The translations under genes and the position numbers were made by a program. The notes below the pieces were generated by a model that ran no database searches, was not told the origin of the DNA, and saw only the letters and a program-made list of their open reading frames with translations. Positions 22,735 to 34,441 of a DNA stretch of 64,000 bases are shown in pieces. The first letter of the stretch is position 1. Every line of letters begins with the position of its first letter. This DNA is from Elmis aenea (Eukaryota > Arthropoda > Insecta > Coleoptera > Elmidae), in the NCBI GenBank assembly GCA_947652605.1, contig OX393577.1, positions 2,666,868-2,730,867 on the forward strand, read 5' to 3'.

Positions 22735-23818
22735 ATCCATATGCAGTATATTTTGCAAAAGAGGTACCGACGCTTGGGTGTGTCTGGCAAAAATTGACAA
22801 AAACGGCTTCGACTATGATAGCTAAACATGCCCAGGTAATTTTACAACCATGACTTTAAAAATGTTCTAGTTATTGTATCATATACGGGGTGTTGTCTTA
22901 CGGCATTATTGTTATAAAGCATATATTCAGTATATTTTGCAAAAGAGGCACCGACGCTTGGGCGTCTTTTGCTAAAATTGACAAAAACAGCTTCGACTAT
23001 GTTAGCGAAACATGCCCAGGTAATTTTAGAACCATGACTTTAACAATTTTCGAGTTATTGTATCTTATACGGGGTGTTGTCTTACGGTATTAATGTTATA
23101 AAGCATATATTCAGTATATTTTGCAAAAGAGGTACCGACGCTTGGGCGTCTTTTGCTAAAATTGACAAAAACGACTTCGACTATTTTAGCTTAACATACC
23201 CAGGTAATTTTAGAACAATGACTTTAATAATTTTTGAGTTATTGTATCTTATACGGGGTGTTGTCTTACGGTATTAATGTTATAAAGCATATATTCAGTA
23301 TATTTTGCAAAAGAGGTACCGACGCTTGGGCGTCTTTTGCTAAAATTGACAAAAACGACTTCGACTATGTTAGCTTAACATGCCCAGGTAATTTTAGAAC
23401 AATGACTTTAATAATTTTCGAGTTATTGTATCTTATACGGGGTGTTGTCTTACGGTATTAATGTTATAAAGCATATATTCAGTATATTTTGCGAAAGAGG
23501 TACCGACGCTTGGGCGTCTTTTGCTAAAATTGACAAAAACGACTTCGACTATATTAGATAAACATGCCCAGGTAATTTTAGAACCATGACTTTAATAATT
23601 TTTGAGTTATTGTATCTTAAACGGGGTGTTGTCTCACGGTATTAATGTTATAAAGCATATATTCAGTATATTTTGCAAAAGAGACACCGACGCTTGGGCG
23701 TCTTTTGCTAAAATTGACAAAAACGGCTTCGACTATGTTAGCTAAACATACCCAGGTTATTTTACAATTATGACTTAAACAGTTTTCTAGTTATTGTATC
23801 TTTTACGGGGTGTCCTAC
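22735..23818. repeat. tandem array B: six units of 184 bp, inverted relative to A and C
   Basis: GACGCTTGGG occurs at 22769, 22953, 23137, 23321, 23505 and 23689, exactly 184 apart each time. The unit is the reverse complement of arrays A and C. Copies are very alike, all carrying TTATAAAGCATATATTCAG, a variant found in array C only in its third copy. Strong homogeneity suggests recent amplification or conversion. Confidence 0.95.
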
Positions 23819-24084
23819 AGTGTAAAAAATATTTAATGCGAAAATTGTTGGTTCTTGCTTTCCACCAATAAATTTTTCCGGTCTATGTTATTAATTATTA
23901 TTTATGTATATATATATTTTCAATACAACTATTTATTTATTCGCTTTGCCTCTTAAAATGTTAAGCGCGGTGCCCTTTTAAAAACTTTGAAAATTTGTTA
24001 TTTGTTTATGAACTTTAATCACTATTACCCAAATCAACATCCCTACAACCTATTATATTTTCTTTGTGTTTCTTACTGGCCACC

Positions 24085-24262
24085 AACATGTTACGCCACT
24101 GTATTAACTTGACACATGCGCGTTAGCCTAAAATATATGTCAGTTGTCAAAGTCTGGAATAGTGTAGTGTTTTATGCAGTTTTAGTGAAAAATATTTTTT
24201 GAAATACACTTTTGTCATCTACTCAATTCAAGAAATTTTAAGGGGATTTGTGCTTCTCAAAG
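24085..24262 (+). promoter_or_regulatory. candidate promoter and non-coding first exon
   Basis: Local CpG content rises (GACACATGCGCGTTAGCC), an initiator-like TGTCAGTTGTC follows, and the stretch ends with a fair splice donor CTCAAAG/GTAAAATA at about 24262. It could be the untranslated first exon of the plus-strand gene whose coding exon begins near 56502, but nothing in the sequence proves the link. Confidence 0.22.
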
Positions 24263-26690
24263 GTAAAATAAGTTATTAATTGACGTATCGACCGCAATTT
24301 TATTCATAAAAGTGGTCATACAACCTGTTGTTTTATGTCTCTAGGTTATGTTTATGTGTATATTGATTTTTCTGTGCTGTTCTGAGAAGTCCTTATTACA
24401 TGTTACTGTAGACAAATTTAATTCCAAGAATTTTTGTGCTTACAATTCAACTAAAGATTAGAAAACGTTTCACTTATCGATTTTGTAAGGAAAATAAAAA
24501 CATCAACCGATAATTTACCACATGGATTCGGCTAAGATCATTCGTCAGTCGCCAACAGAAAGAATGATGATGATCTACCCCCAATTTATCATCGATATTT
24601 GAATAATTTTGAAATAATATTTTCAGCTTTTTAATTTTTGTCGTTGTAGTTGCTTGTATGTAAAGCGTCTTGATGGATAAAAAAAGAACACATTTAATTT
24701 TTAAAGCAATGTATTTTCAAAAAATTAATTTTATTTGCGTCATAACTCAACTTAATTATTTCGTAATTACTGAAAAAATTTGCATGGTGGTGTCATTTTT
24801 ATTCATCTAATTCTATATTCATCCTAAAAATAAACAAGTTTATACAAAATAATATTCCAAGAAATATTTTTGTATGTTAATTGTATTCACTTCATTAAAA
24901 ACGTACAGGCACGTTTGTAAATTGCTATCAATAGACCAATGTTGTCGTAAAAACGTCAATTTTTGGTATCAGATGATTCCAAAATTGTATTGTCGGTTAA
25001 TTCGATTTTCGGAATAATTTTTCAAAGGTAATATATTTTTAGGTTGTGCTTAAAAGTGTGATAATTAGTTTTTCAAAGGATTCACTGTACTGGTAAGTAA
25101 CAAAATCTTTTTTACATCACATATTGTGTATTTCACTTGTTGAGTAGGTAATGATTCAACTATAGGATATTACTTTTGTTTACTTAAAGCAAAAGCGATC
25201 AGATTTTGCCTATTTTAGTTAACTTGCGATTTTTTAAGAAATAAAAGAAGATAACATTTAGTTTTATCATTTAACTGTTACATTAATTATGGAATTTTAT
25301 ATTACACTTGAAGCTGGTGTATCAAGTATAAGTTTTTTTACAGTATCAGTTGTACTTTTAGCCATCAATCGGTAAAAGTTATTGTTAGATATTATTTCGA
25401 TATTATTCTCATTTGAAATCTTTGAAAGTTAAAGTAATAGAAAACTGTACATACAGTACAATTTCATAGGCAACCCAATGTACAGCTCATAAAATTTGTT
25501 GCCGTCTCAAATGGCGAATTTTGACACGTTTATAAACTGCTTACACTTTCTTGATGCAACAATATCACGAAAGATAATTTTTGGAAGTTGTTTTAACAAT
25601 AATTAGAAATGTATAATCCTGACAGTAATAGTGCACCATGATGAGTATCATGTTTTCTTAAATAGTTGTAATTAGGGCAAACGTTTATAGTTTAAACAAA
25701 TAGTGCAGTTAACAATTAGTAACACTCTAAAATCACCTGCAATTAAAAATGTTTAAAATCAAAGAAATTATTCCAGCAAATTTTTAACTAAATCGGTTGT
25801 TTATCAGTCGGTACATATTTTATGTATGGAATCTATGTTTAACTTCTTGTAACTTCCGGCTTAAAAATAAATAACAAATTAATATATTAGCGGATGATAT
25901 CACAAAAAGTATAAAAAAAGCATTTGAAACCCTGGATCGTTTATTTAACCATTCGTCTTGCTTTTAATCAGATTCATTTGATGTTTGTTGCTTTAGTAAA
26001 ACATAATATTTTAAAGAATTCAGAATAAAATTATTAATTTATGTACTTGTACAAAAAAAAATGCAACGCGATTAATTCGTCGTCAACACAAATTTAAATT
26101 TGTTAACTTAAGTGTCAACGTCTAAAAATACTCGTTGAAGTTGTATACGGTTTGGTGAGTAAATAAAGCCATTATGTGTATATTTTGAGATCAATTGATA
26201 GTTTAAAAGGTATTAAGTTATTTGAGACTACAAATGCAGTGGGTATCTCGGTTATTAATAAGTGAAGGTTAGTTGTCCTATCCTATACCTTCACGTGAAA
26301 AAGTTTGTAGTCATAATATAAATATTTGTTTTCGCTTGATATTTTCGTTTTTAAAAGAACAGCATTTTGCTTTTAGAAGGGAACAAACATACAAGTCCAA
26401 AGATTTGTTATGTTGCGTAACAACTGCTCTCGTTTATGTGATTTCAAAACGCTAAAATGGTTTGAGTAATTGGGAATGTTTTGTACAAAAAGCCCTAGCT
26501 ATTATTAATTTTTTAAATGTGATTTTAAATTGAATTTATGAATTGTTTTTCTAATCAGGCTTTGCTAAAAAAGCTACTTTTTCCCGGTCTCTTAATTGAG
26601 AAGGGGAACTAAGTTTTATGATACAATTTTTGAATATTACTTTTTTAAATGATCGTCAAACAGCGTTTATTTTTTCGTCAACATTCTTGG
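24263..26690. other. no recognised feature
   Basis: AT-rich, with no ORF of known type and no clear element ends. The 26273-26455 frame has no recognisable family. Confidence 0.5.
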
Positions 26691-26692
26691 AT

Positions 26693-28096
26693 ATCTGGGC
26701 ATGTTTAGCTAACATAGTCGAAGCCGTTTTTGTCAATTTTAGCAAAAGACGCCCAAGCGTCGGTACCTCTTTTGCAAAATATACTGCATGCATAGACAAT
26801 AACATTAAAACCGCAAGACAACACCCCTTATAAGATACAAAAAGTGGAAATTATTAAAGTTATGGTTCTAAAATCACCTGGGCATGTTTAGCTAACATAG
26901 TCGAAGAAGTTTTTGTCAATTTTGACAAAAGACGCCCAAGCGTCGGCACCTCTTTTGCAAATATACTGCATGCATAGACAATAACATTAATACCGTAAGA
27001 CAACACCCCGTATAAGATACAATAAGTAGAAAATTATTAAAGTTATCGTTCTGAAATTACCTGGGCATGTTCAGCTAACATAGTCGAAGCCGTTTTTGTC
27101 AATTTTAGCAAAAGACGCCCAAGCGTCGGTACCTCTTTTGCAAAATATACTGAATATATGCTTTATAACATTAATACCGTAAGACAACACCCCGTATAAG
27201 ATACAATAACTCGAAAATTATTAAAGTCATTGTTCTAAAATCACCTGGACATGTTTAGCTAACACAGTCGAAGCCGTTTTTGTCAATTTTAGCAAAAGAC
27301 GCCCAAGCGTCGGTACCTCTTTTGCAAAATATACTGCATGCATAGACAATCACATTAAAACCGCAAGACAACACCCCGTATAAGATACAATAAGTAGAAA
27401 ATTATTAAAGTTATGGTTCTAAAATTACCTGGGCATGTTTAGCTAACATAGTCGAAGAAGTTTTTGTCAATTTTGACAAAAGACGCCAAAGCGTCGGCAC
27501 TTCTTTTGCAAATATACTGCATGCATAGACAATAACATTAATACCGAAAGACAACACTCCGTATAAGATAAAATAACTAGAAAATTATTAGAGTCATGGT
27601 TGTAAAATTACCTGGGCATGTTTAGCTAACATATTCGAAGCCGTTTTTGTCAATTTTAGCCTAAGACGCCCAAGCGTCGGTACCTCTTTTGCAAAATATA
27701 CTGCATGTATAGACAATAACATTAATACCGTAAGACAACACCCCGTATAAGATACAATAAGTAGAAAATTATTAAAGTTATGGTTCTAAAATTACCTGGG
27801 CATGTTTAGCTAACATAGTCAAAGCAGTTTTTGTCAATTTTAGCAAAAGACGCCCAAGCGTCGGTACCATTTTTGCAATATATACCACATATATGGACGA
27901 TAACATTAACACCGCAAGACAACGCCTCGTTTAAGATACAATAACTCGAAAATTATTAAAGTCATGGTTGTAAAATTGCCTGGGCATGTTCGGCTAACAT
28001 AGTCGAAGCTGTTTTTGTCAATTTTAGCAAAAGACGCCTAAGCGTTGGTACCTTTTTTGCACTATATGCTGTGTATATGGATGATATCGTAAGACA
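26693..28096. repeat. tandem array C: eight units of 183-184 bp
   Basis: The GACGCC...GCGTC hairpin occurs at 26748, 26931, 27114, 27298, 27482, 27665, 27849 and 28033, in the same orientation as array A. Copies 2 and 5 share GAAGAAGTTTTTGTCAATTT and the fully symmetrical TTTTGTCAATTTTGACAAAA, and copies 1 and 4 share ACATTAAAACCGCAAGAC. Copies 1-2 and 4-5 are therefore duplicates of a block, spaced three units (about 550 bp). Confidence 0.95.
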
Positions 28097-28099
28097 GGT

Positions 28100-28160
28100 G
28101 TTCTATACCAGTGGTTTATGGCCCCCTAAGGGGGACGTGAAGCTTCTAGAGGGGGTATGT
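28100..28160. mobile_element. hAT-MITE-like left end
   Basis: CCAGTGGTTTATGGCCCCCT, then AAGGGGGACGTGAAG and GAGGGGGTATGTG, is the usual left-end pattern of the hAT MITEs in this window. It follows array C directly. No partner end was found. Confidence 0.45.
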
Positions 28161-28414
28161 GTCAAATACGATTCCCGGAAAAATACTTTTTTTAAAAAAA
28201 TGTGTTGATTATTATGGTTGTTTGAAGTCTTTATGTTTAAAACTATGACAAGAGTACCCGAAACGTTCCAGACGCTTTCAGAATTTGTCTTCTTTTCTTT
28301 GGTTACAAGCAAATGTGGTTTTCAGCCCATGCAAAGAAAATAAGTGTAATATGATAATAAGCACGACTTCAGCATGTGTAAAAACGTTTGAATCCTGAAA
28401 TACCCCACTGCTGC

Positions 28415-28560
28415 CGTAACATATGCGCCGTCGCAGCGTTTCTGTGCTCGTGCGTTCGCATTTAAAACGTACAAAGCACGCCCGCGTACGGGCTCTGAAA
28501 CTATTTCGTACAGTTCGAATGTGGTCGAAAATAGTTCACGCACCGTTTAGGCATTCATAC
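28415..28560. other. CpG-rich patch
   Basis: CGCCGTCGCAGCGTTTC, GTGCTCGTGCGTTCGC and CACGCCCGCGTACGGGC stand out against AT-rich surroundings. It could be a promoter, or part of a MITE whose GC-rich ends I cannot pair. The frames across it on both strands lack family character. Confidence 0.35.
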
Positions 28561-28599
28561 AATATTAAAATAGAAATACGTTTCGGTGACAATAAACCC

Positions 28600-29474
28600 A
28601 TTCGCTCGTAAACTTAGAACTCTGTGCAGTATGCAGTTCATAGTTTGAAAAGTTGAGTAACGCGACCGAAGAACATTGTTATCGTATTTATCAGTTGTGT
28701 GTTTTTATATTTTATTATGACCCTATGACTTAACAGGATTATTAATGCTTATCTGACGTAAATGTAAGTATATGCCATTATTTTAAACTAACGTAAATGA
28801 ATTTTTGGGTTCTGTGTAACTCTGTATTTGTGTCTCAACTTTAGATTCTAAAGTGATGCCAGATATTTTGAAACTTAACAGTTATCGTAGCTTGTGTTTT
28901 TCTTTTTGTGTATTTTTGAAATTGACTCAGAAAATTTCTATTTTGCACCTTGTCATGAGTTGAAATAGAATTAGGTAAACATTTCAAATAAATGATGAAA
29001 CAATTTAATTTATAGTAAAATATGATTGCTTTTTCGTCTTTGTGTAAGCTAATGTACCAAGTTACAAGTTATTGTAGTGTGGCATATTTTTGACTGATTA
29101 TATATAGAGCGAATTCATCAAGTGACAGCCGAGCACCACAAAGACTCGTCTGTTTAAAAACATTACATCCATCGGCAGTCAAATTGCTTAATGAATAAAT
29201 AGCTTTAATAGCGTTAAATGCGTTGTTATTAGTAGTAATGAATTTGGTGGACCAGTTTATTTTGGTATATGAATGGAGGTCGGATTGTTAGGTAGCTAGT
29301 AAATATGTTCGGCATGGCATTCGTCCAAATATTTTTCAAAACCGATTTTGTAATGGCCCTGAAAGAAATGTGTATAAATAAAATCCAGAAGTAAAGTTCT
29401 CTGATCGTTTTGCAGACCACACTGCAGACACCTTTACCTTGAATATTTTAAGAAACATCGTTATGAACAAAGAG
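28600..29474. other. no recognised feature
   Basis: AT-rich, with no element ends and no plausible coding exon seen. Confidence 0.45.
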
Positions 29475-30089
29475 TAGGGGAGACAGGGGATGAAAGTAAC
29501 ATTTTTTTGTTTGTTTTGCATCCAAATTGATTTAATGATAGACTGGACATTTGTTTTCGTTCCAAGATATTTATTTCAAAGTTTTGCAAAGCATGTGTGA
29601 GAAAAATTGGAAAATTAACCCGACAACTTTTGTATGTTCTCATTTACGAAGAAAACCATCAATTATGTGCTAAGAGTGAACATTTGCAATTGAAAACATT
29701 AATTGGGGTTGGTTGTAACACTGTTACTTTTGACACCAAGTGTACACAAAACAAATTGGGGGGAATCCACAATTAACCCCGATTCCAACTTCAAATTGTA
29801 TTGCATCCACCAATAGCCAACATTATTTAGAACATAATAATCTAGGTACTTTTTTGTTCCTCTTTTAGAGATCGCCTAAAAGTCACTCGACCGGTGACAC
29901 AACGCATTAACTTTTAGGCGGAAAATAGTGACTGACTCGCAAAAACTTCGTCTATGATAGATGAAAACTAGCAATGTAGGATGTAAATGAACATTGCACA
30001 AGCGCTTAGGGCGACATATAACAAAAATTAAAGAAACTATTGGCACTGTTATAACCTACCCGTGTTACTTTCATTCCCGGTCTCACCTA
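29475..30089. mobile_element. inverted-repeat element, about 615 bp, TA flanks
   Basis: TAGGGGAGACAGGGGATGAA with AGTAACA on the left is mirrored by TGTTACTTTCATTCCCGG with TCTCACCTA on the right (about 26 bases with three mismatches). TA sits at each boundary. The inside has GTAACACTGTTACTTTTGAC near 29715 and no long ORF. It resembles Tc1/mariner-type non-autonomous elements. Confidence 0.8.
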
Positions 30090-30779
30090 CTGATATTTTA
30101 GGAAATAAAAAAACAACCCGCTTATTTAAAACAGTTGTAATTTATTGGTTTTCACAGATTATTTAATTGGCATTAAACTTCCCTTACGTAAAATTATTTA
30201 AAATTCAGTTGTTCATTTGTAGTAGGTACTTGCGTACATTTTTATTGTTTCAGTTGGGTATGTTTTTCTAACAGAACAAGATGAGGTAAATTAAAGCATT
30301 GCAGTATCTGTTTTTGAAAGATTTTGCTAATTCTGTAACAAATAATAGATTAAAGTTCCAGAATGTGAAGATAAAATGTGTTGGATTATGTCATTGAATT
30401 TGTTATTTTTGTGTAGTGTAATAAATCAAAATGTTTAGAAACTTGAGTAATTGTCTCGTCTATCAACTGTTTTTTTAAACTTTTATGGATCACCGATAAA
30501 ATGGTAATAATATTTTAGTCAAGGTCATTAAAATTATTAGCATTTTGGTAGCGATTTAAATTTTTCTCATTCTTTTTTATGGGTTATATTTAATAGAAAC
30601 TGGTGCTATACAAATGTACTTAATAATTTCTGTGAAGTAAAATTTATTGTAGCTGAATACGCCAGTGATGTCAATTTTAAAGTTTCATTTTTGTTTCATC
30701 ACTAGGCTTTAAATGTTCATCTCATCATAATCGTTGTCCTCTTTTACCCGTAGATGTTGAGGTTTGTTTCTTCACATAA

Positions 30780-31560
30780 CTTTCCCTCAACAAAGCTACG
30801 CCACCCCTTTCGGCTCCTGGCCAGTACCCTTGCTTCCTCCCATGATTTTCCTCTACGTTTTAGTGTCTCCACTACCCTGTTGTTCCAGGAAGTTCTAGGT
30901 CGCCCCCTCTACCATCTTTCTTAAGTACCGCATTTCTGTAGCCTGTAATCTCTTCTCTTGTCCTTTATCCAGTACCCAATTCTCAGCCCCATATGTTAAC
31001 ATTGGTATGTAAATTGTATTGTATACTGTTTTTTTGTTTCTCTCTATATCTTTTTTTTTATTCAGAAAGTTTTTATATATCGCGTTGTATGTCCTTGTTG
31101 CTGTTTTTATCCTATTTCCTATTTCTTTTTCTTGTGTTCCTTTACTGTTCATAATTATTCCAAGATACTTAAACTTGCTCTAACATTTCTTCTCCAAGTC
31201 TGATGTTGATTTTCTTTTCTTTATTGGAGATAAACATTACCTTCCATTCTTTCTCTCTGTTTAGTGTTCACAATATCGAATGCCTTCTTCATGTCTATAA
31301 ATCCTAAATACACATTCTCTCCCTTCTTCAGAGTTTTTTTCTATGACGTGCTGTATTGTGAATATATGGCCATATACACTATGAGCTGGTCTAAAGCCGC
31401 TTTGTACATCTGCTAATTGTGTCTCTACTATATTTCTTACTTTATTTTCAATGATGCTTTCATAAACCTTCAGTGCAGTACATAATTGTGATATTCCCCG
31501 ATAATTGCTGCAGTATTTTGGGTCTCCTCTTTTGTATATAGGTTGTATAATGGTCATGTT
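30780..31560 (-). mobile_element. LINE fragment with internal deletion of the RT active site
   Basis: Minus frames: 31557-31261 gives IIQPIYKRGDPKYCSNYRGI, then DVQSGFRPAHS, the fingers region of a LINE reverse transcriptase. 31152-30895 gives NAIYKNFLNKKK, then IPMLTYGAENWVL and MRYLRKMVEGAT, the region after the active site. The YADD block that belongs between them is gone, so the copy has lost its centre. A different family from the copies at 36.2, 40.0 and 46.6 kb judging by the residues. Confidence 0.88.
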
Positions 31561-32520
31561 AAATGTTAATAGTTGTTAAAAGTTAAAACTACGGTTTACT
31601 ATTGTTAATGTTGTTCGTGTTAGTCTTTATTTATTCTGTTTTCATTTTCGTATTTTAATCGTCACTCCCACGGTATGTGTAGGTATATTTTCATATAATT
31701 TGAGGTAGGAGTTTTAGTTTTAAGAGTTGAGAATCGGCGATTCTATTTTGGTTTTTGAAAAACATGTACCTGGTATGTATGAATATCCGGCGAAGTGACT
31801 CATTTAATGCACGTAAATTGTATGGCGTGCAGTACACAACTTACTGTAATTATTTCTTTTAGTGTTAGCGTTTTATCTACGTTTGATAAGATTAAATGCA
31901 CTGCGCTTATTATTAGACTGAACCTGATGACCTATTTGTTACAATTTGTGTTATTTTACGAATCGTGATTGTGTATGGAAAAATTTCGATGTGACGAGCT
32001 AGGTGTTAGTATGGAATTTACAAGTAAAATGTTGGTAAAACATTGAAGTTGTTGGTAAAATTGTATTTATCGTTGCAGCTTTTTGTCGTTTCATATCTGC
32101 TGATTACATTAAGCAAACTTCGGTAGTTTTTTCTAATAGTTAATTACACTTTTGAAATATTTATTGCTGACATAATGCTACGTTCAAGTCGTAGCATATG
32201 GTGGCTTATTATTTATTAATTTTGTATCATATTGTAGCTTTACCACGCATTAGGAAACATTAAATTTGTCGTCACAACTATTAAGCTTGAAAAAGTTTTC
32301 TTCGTTAGTTCGAGGCATACGTGTAACCTTCAGCGCTACGGTAAAAACAAATGCTGATAGCATTATCTTTAAATGTAGTCACTATTTCTTGGTAAATATT
32401 TATTACAGCTTGGAAAAAATTATTGGACATATTATGTTGCAGTGAATTATTTTAACTGCAGTCCCAATTTATGAAATTAAAACTTAGTGACTCTCATCCG
32501 ATAGCTGGCGACATCTGGGT
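31561..32520. other. no recognised feature
   Basis: AT-rich sequence without ORF or element signature. Confidence 0.45.
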
Positions 32521-32525
32521 AAAAT

Positions 32526-32602
32526 CTGGGGCGATTTGCACTAAATTAAATTAAAATGCATTTGGATTAGGTACATACAGGATGCGAACATTAAGTAAAG
32601 CC
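32526..32602. repeat. left arm of a 77-base inverted repeat (partner at 35674-35746)
   Basis: GGCGATTTGCACTAAATTAA, then AATGCAT, then ACATACAGGATGCGAACATT and AAGTAAAGCC, reappear in mirror form 3.1 kb away. The innermost 29 bases (ACATACAGG...AAAGCC) are identical. Beyond both ends the similarity fades. Confidence 0.85.
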
Positions 32603-33079
32603 TTCTTATTTCGATACAGCAATCGCCTAATGCCTAATTAAATATCACTTTTCTTTTCTTAATCGAAAATCTCTGGTAAAACTGTTAAACCAGTTATAGG
32701 TTTTTGTATTTTGATCAGTAGCAATTTTATTAATTTTAAATACACTAATTAAATTAATAATTTATGAATGTATAACACAACTTATTTATAAATTAGACCA
32801 CTATTGAAGTAGAGACTGGAGTCTCGTTAACGGACGAAGTACATCAACAAGAGATAATTAAACTTATTTATATTGTATCTTAAAATGTTATTAAAACAAA
32901 TATGTGTTTTTGCTATTCCCAAATACATTTTGGTTTGGATAATTATTTTTGCTGCTTTTTCAATGTAAATAATATTCCTGCTATTATGTATAAAAAATAA
33001 TTTACTTTAGAATTCAGTGAGATAAATTTATCCACAAAATGAAACCACCTAATCCAGTTTTTTTTTATGGATTATTCTA

Positions 33080-33150
33080 CAACCAGGGGTGGCGAGAGAC
33101 GTCCCTGGGCCAGGTGGGAAAATTTAAGATGGGCCCCAAGTAAAGTTGTG
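33080..33150. mobile_element. hAT-like end remnant
   Basis: CCAGGGGTGGCGAGAGACG followed by CCTGGGCCAGG and GGGCCCC resembles one end of a hAT or hAT MITE. No partner end was seen. The rest of 32603-34433 shows nothing I can name. Confidence 0.35.
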
Positions 33151-34441
33151 AAATTTTATTTACTAAAAAATAAACTGTGACGAACTTTAAATTATTTAGT
33201 AATATCGGATCTTTGGAGAAATGGTAAAATTGCAAAATAATATTTTCGAGATCACAACTGTTTCTTACATTTCGTAAGGCGAAATCAGTTCACTTCACTA
33301 ATTTTATTACGAAAAATAAAACATTTTTTACAGTAATGCATGGCAATAAAATTTTAATTTACATTGTATAAAACTTTCAATCGAAGTTTCACTACCCAAA
33401 TGACTCATGGCATTATATTAAACTTATCATCAGTTTATTACAATAATTGCATGTATTGATTGAATGAGCTTCCACTTTAGCAACTTACATCATACGACCA
33501 TCTTCGCAACAATGAACTAATCATCAATTAGCCGTATATTAACGATTTACCCTTGATGTTATTGATCTTTAATTGCAAATTAAGAACCGCCTCAATAAGA
33601 ATTCAGTTGTGATATGAAATTACCGTCATAAGCTTACAATTAAATCTTTACAATAAATCGCTGGATATTCACTATATACCTTTTAAAAAACCAGACCTTT
33701 TTTTAGGTAAGATTTTAATAAAAATGAATTTAAACTTAATAATTAGAGATGATTATAAACAGAATGCATAATGATAAATCATACAGGATATTCGCTAAAT
33801 TAAAATTTTTAATAGCATTTCTGGGAAAGTCACTATTACACGTCAAATATTTCGTTGCACCCTTGCACTAACATTAAAATTTCACCAATAAATATTCCGA
33901 TTATCGATTTCAAATGCTCTAATCTGTGAATGCAGTCTTTCAGGAAGTAAACCAAGTTCTTCTAAAATTAGGATATTGGGAAATGTTAGCTCACTTGTTT
34001 ATGATAAAAACTAGTTTAAATTTTAATTAATGCACATTAAAAGCATTTAAAATGTATTTGAAATTAATCGTATACTTCAAAAACTACTACTATGTTACGC
34101 GTCACTAGTCCACATGTTCATATTAACTCGCTTAAGTAGGTGGTATATGAAATAATGCCTTGGAATTATAAACTAAAATGTTTTTATAAACAATAATATG
34201 CCTCACACTCGCTGCCTCATATGTAGTTTATTTTGATAGCGCTAGTTCGCTTGCTCAAAAGAGCCAAGCAGCCAGAGAACTTTAGCTAATAGTACATGGG
34301 TTGAGACAAGCTATAAGTCTAGTCGATGGTTAAATAGAGCGAACTTTTTTCGGTTACTGCTGTTGTGCTAGTGGAGCTAAAATTTTGAAATTAACAGCAG
34401 ACTTTCTACTGCGAGCACATCAATGTTAACCTTGTTAAAAT

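Noticed and set aside
22890..23461. Three near-identical plus-strand ORFs of 67-75 codons in array B, as a repeated small protein
   Set aside because: They are readings of one 184-bp satellite unit. The period is not a multiple of three, other units break the frame, and the same DNA in arrays A and C gives different ORFs.
20028..28096. CRISPR-like array
   Set aside because: Units are long (184-188 bp), adjacent, and have no unique spacers; this is eukaryotic satellite-like DNA.
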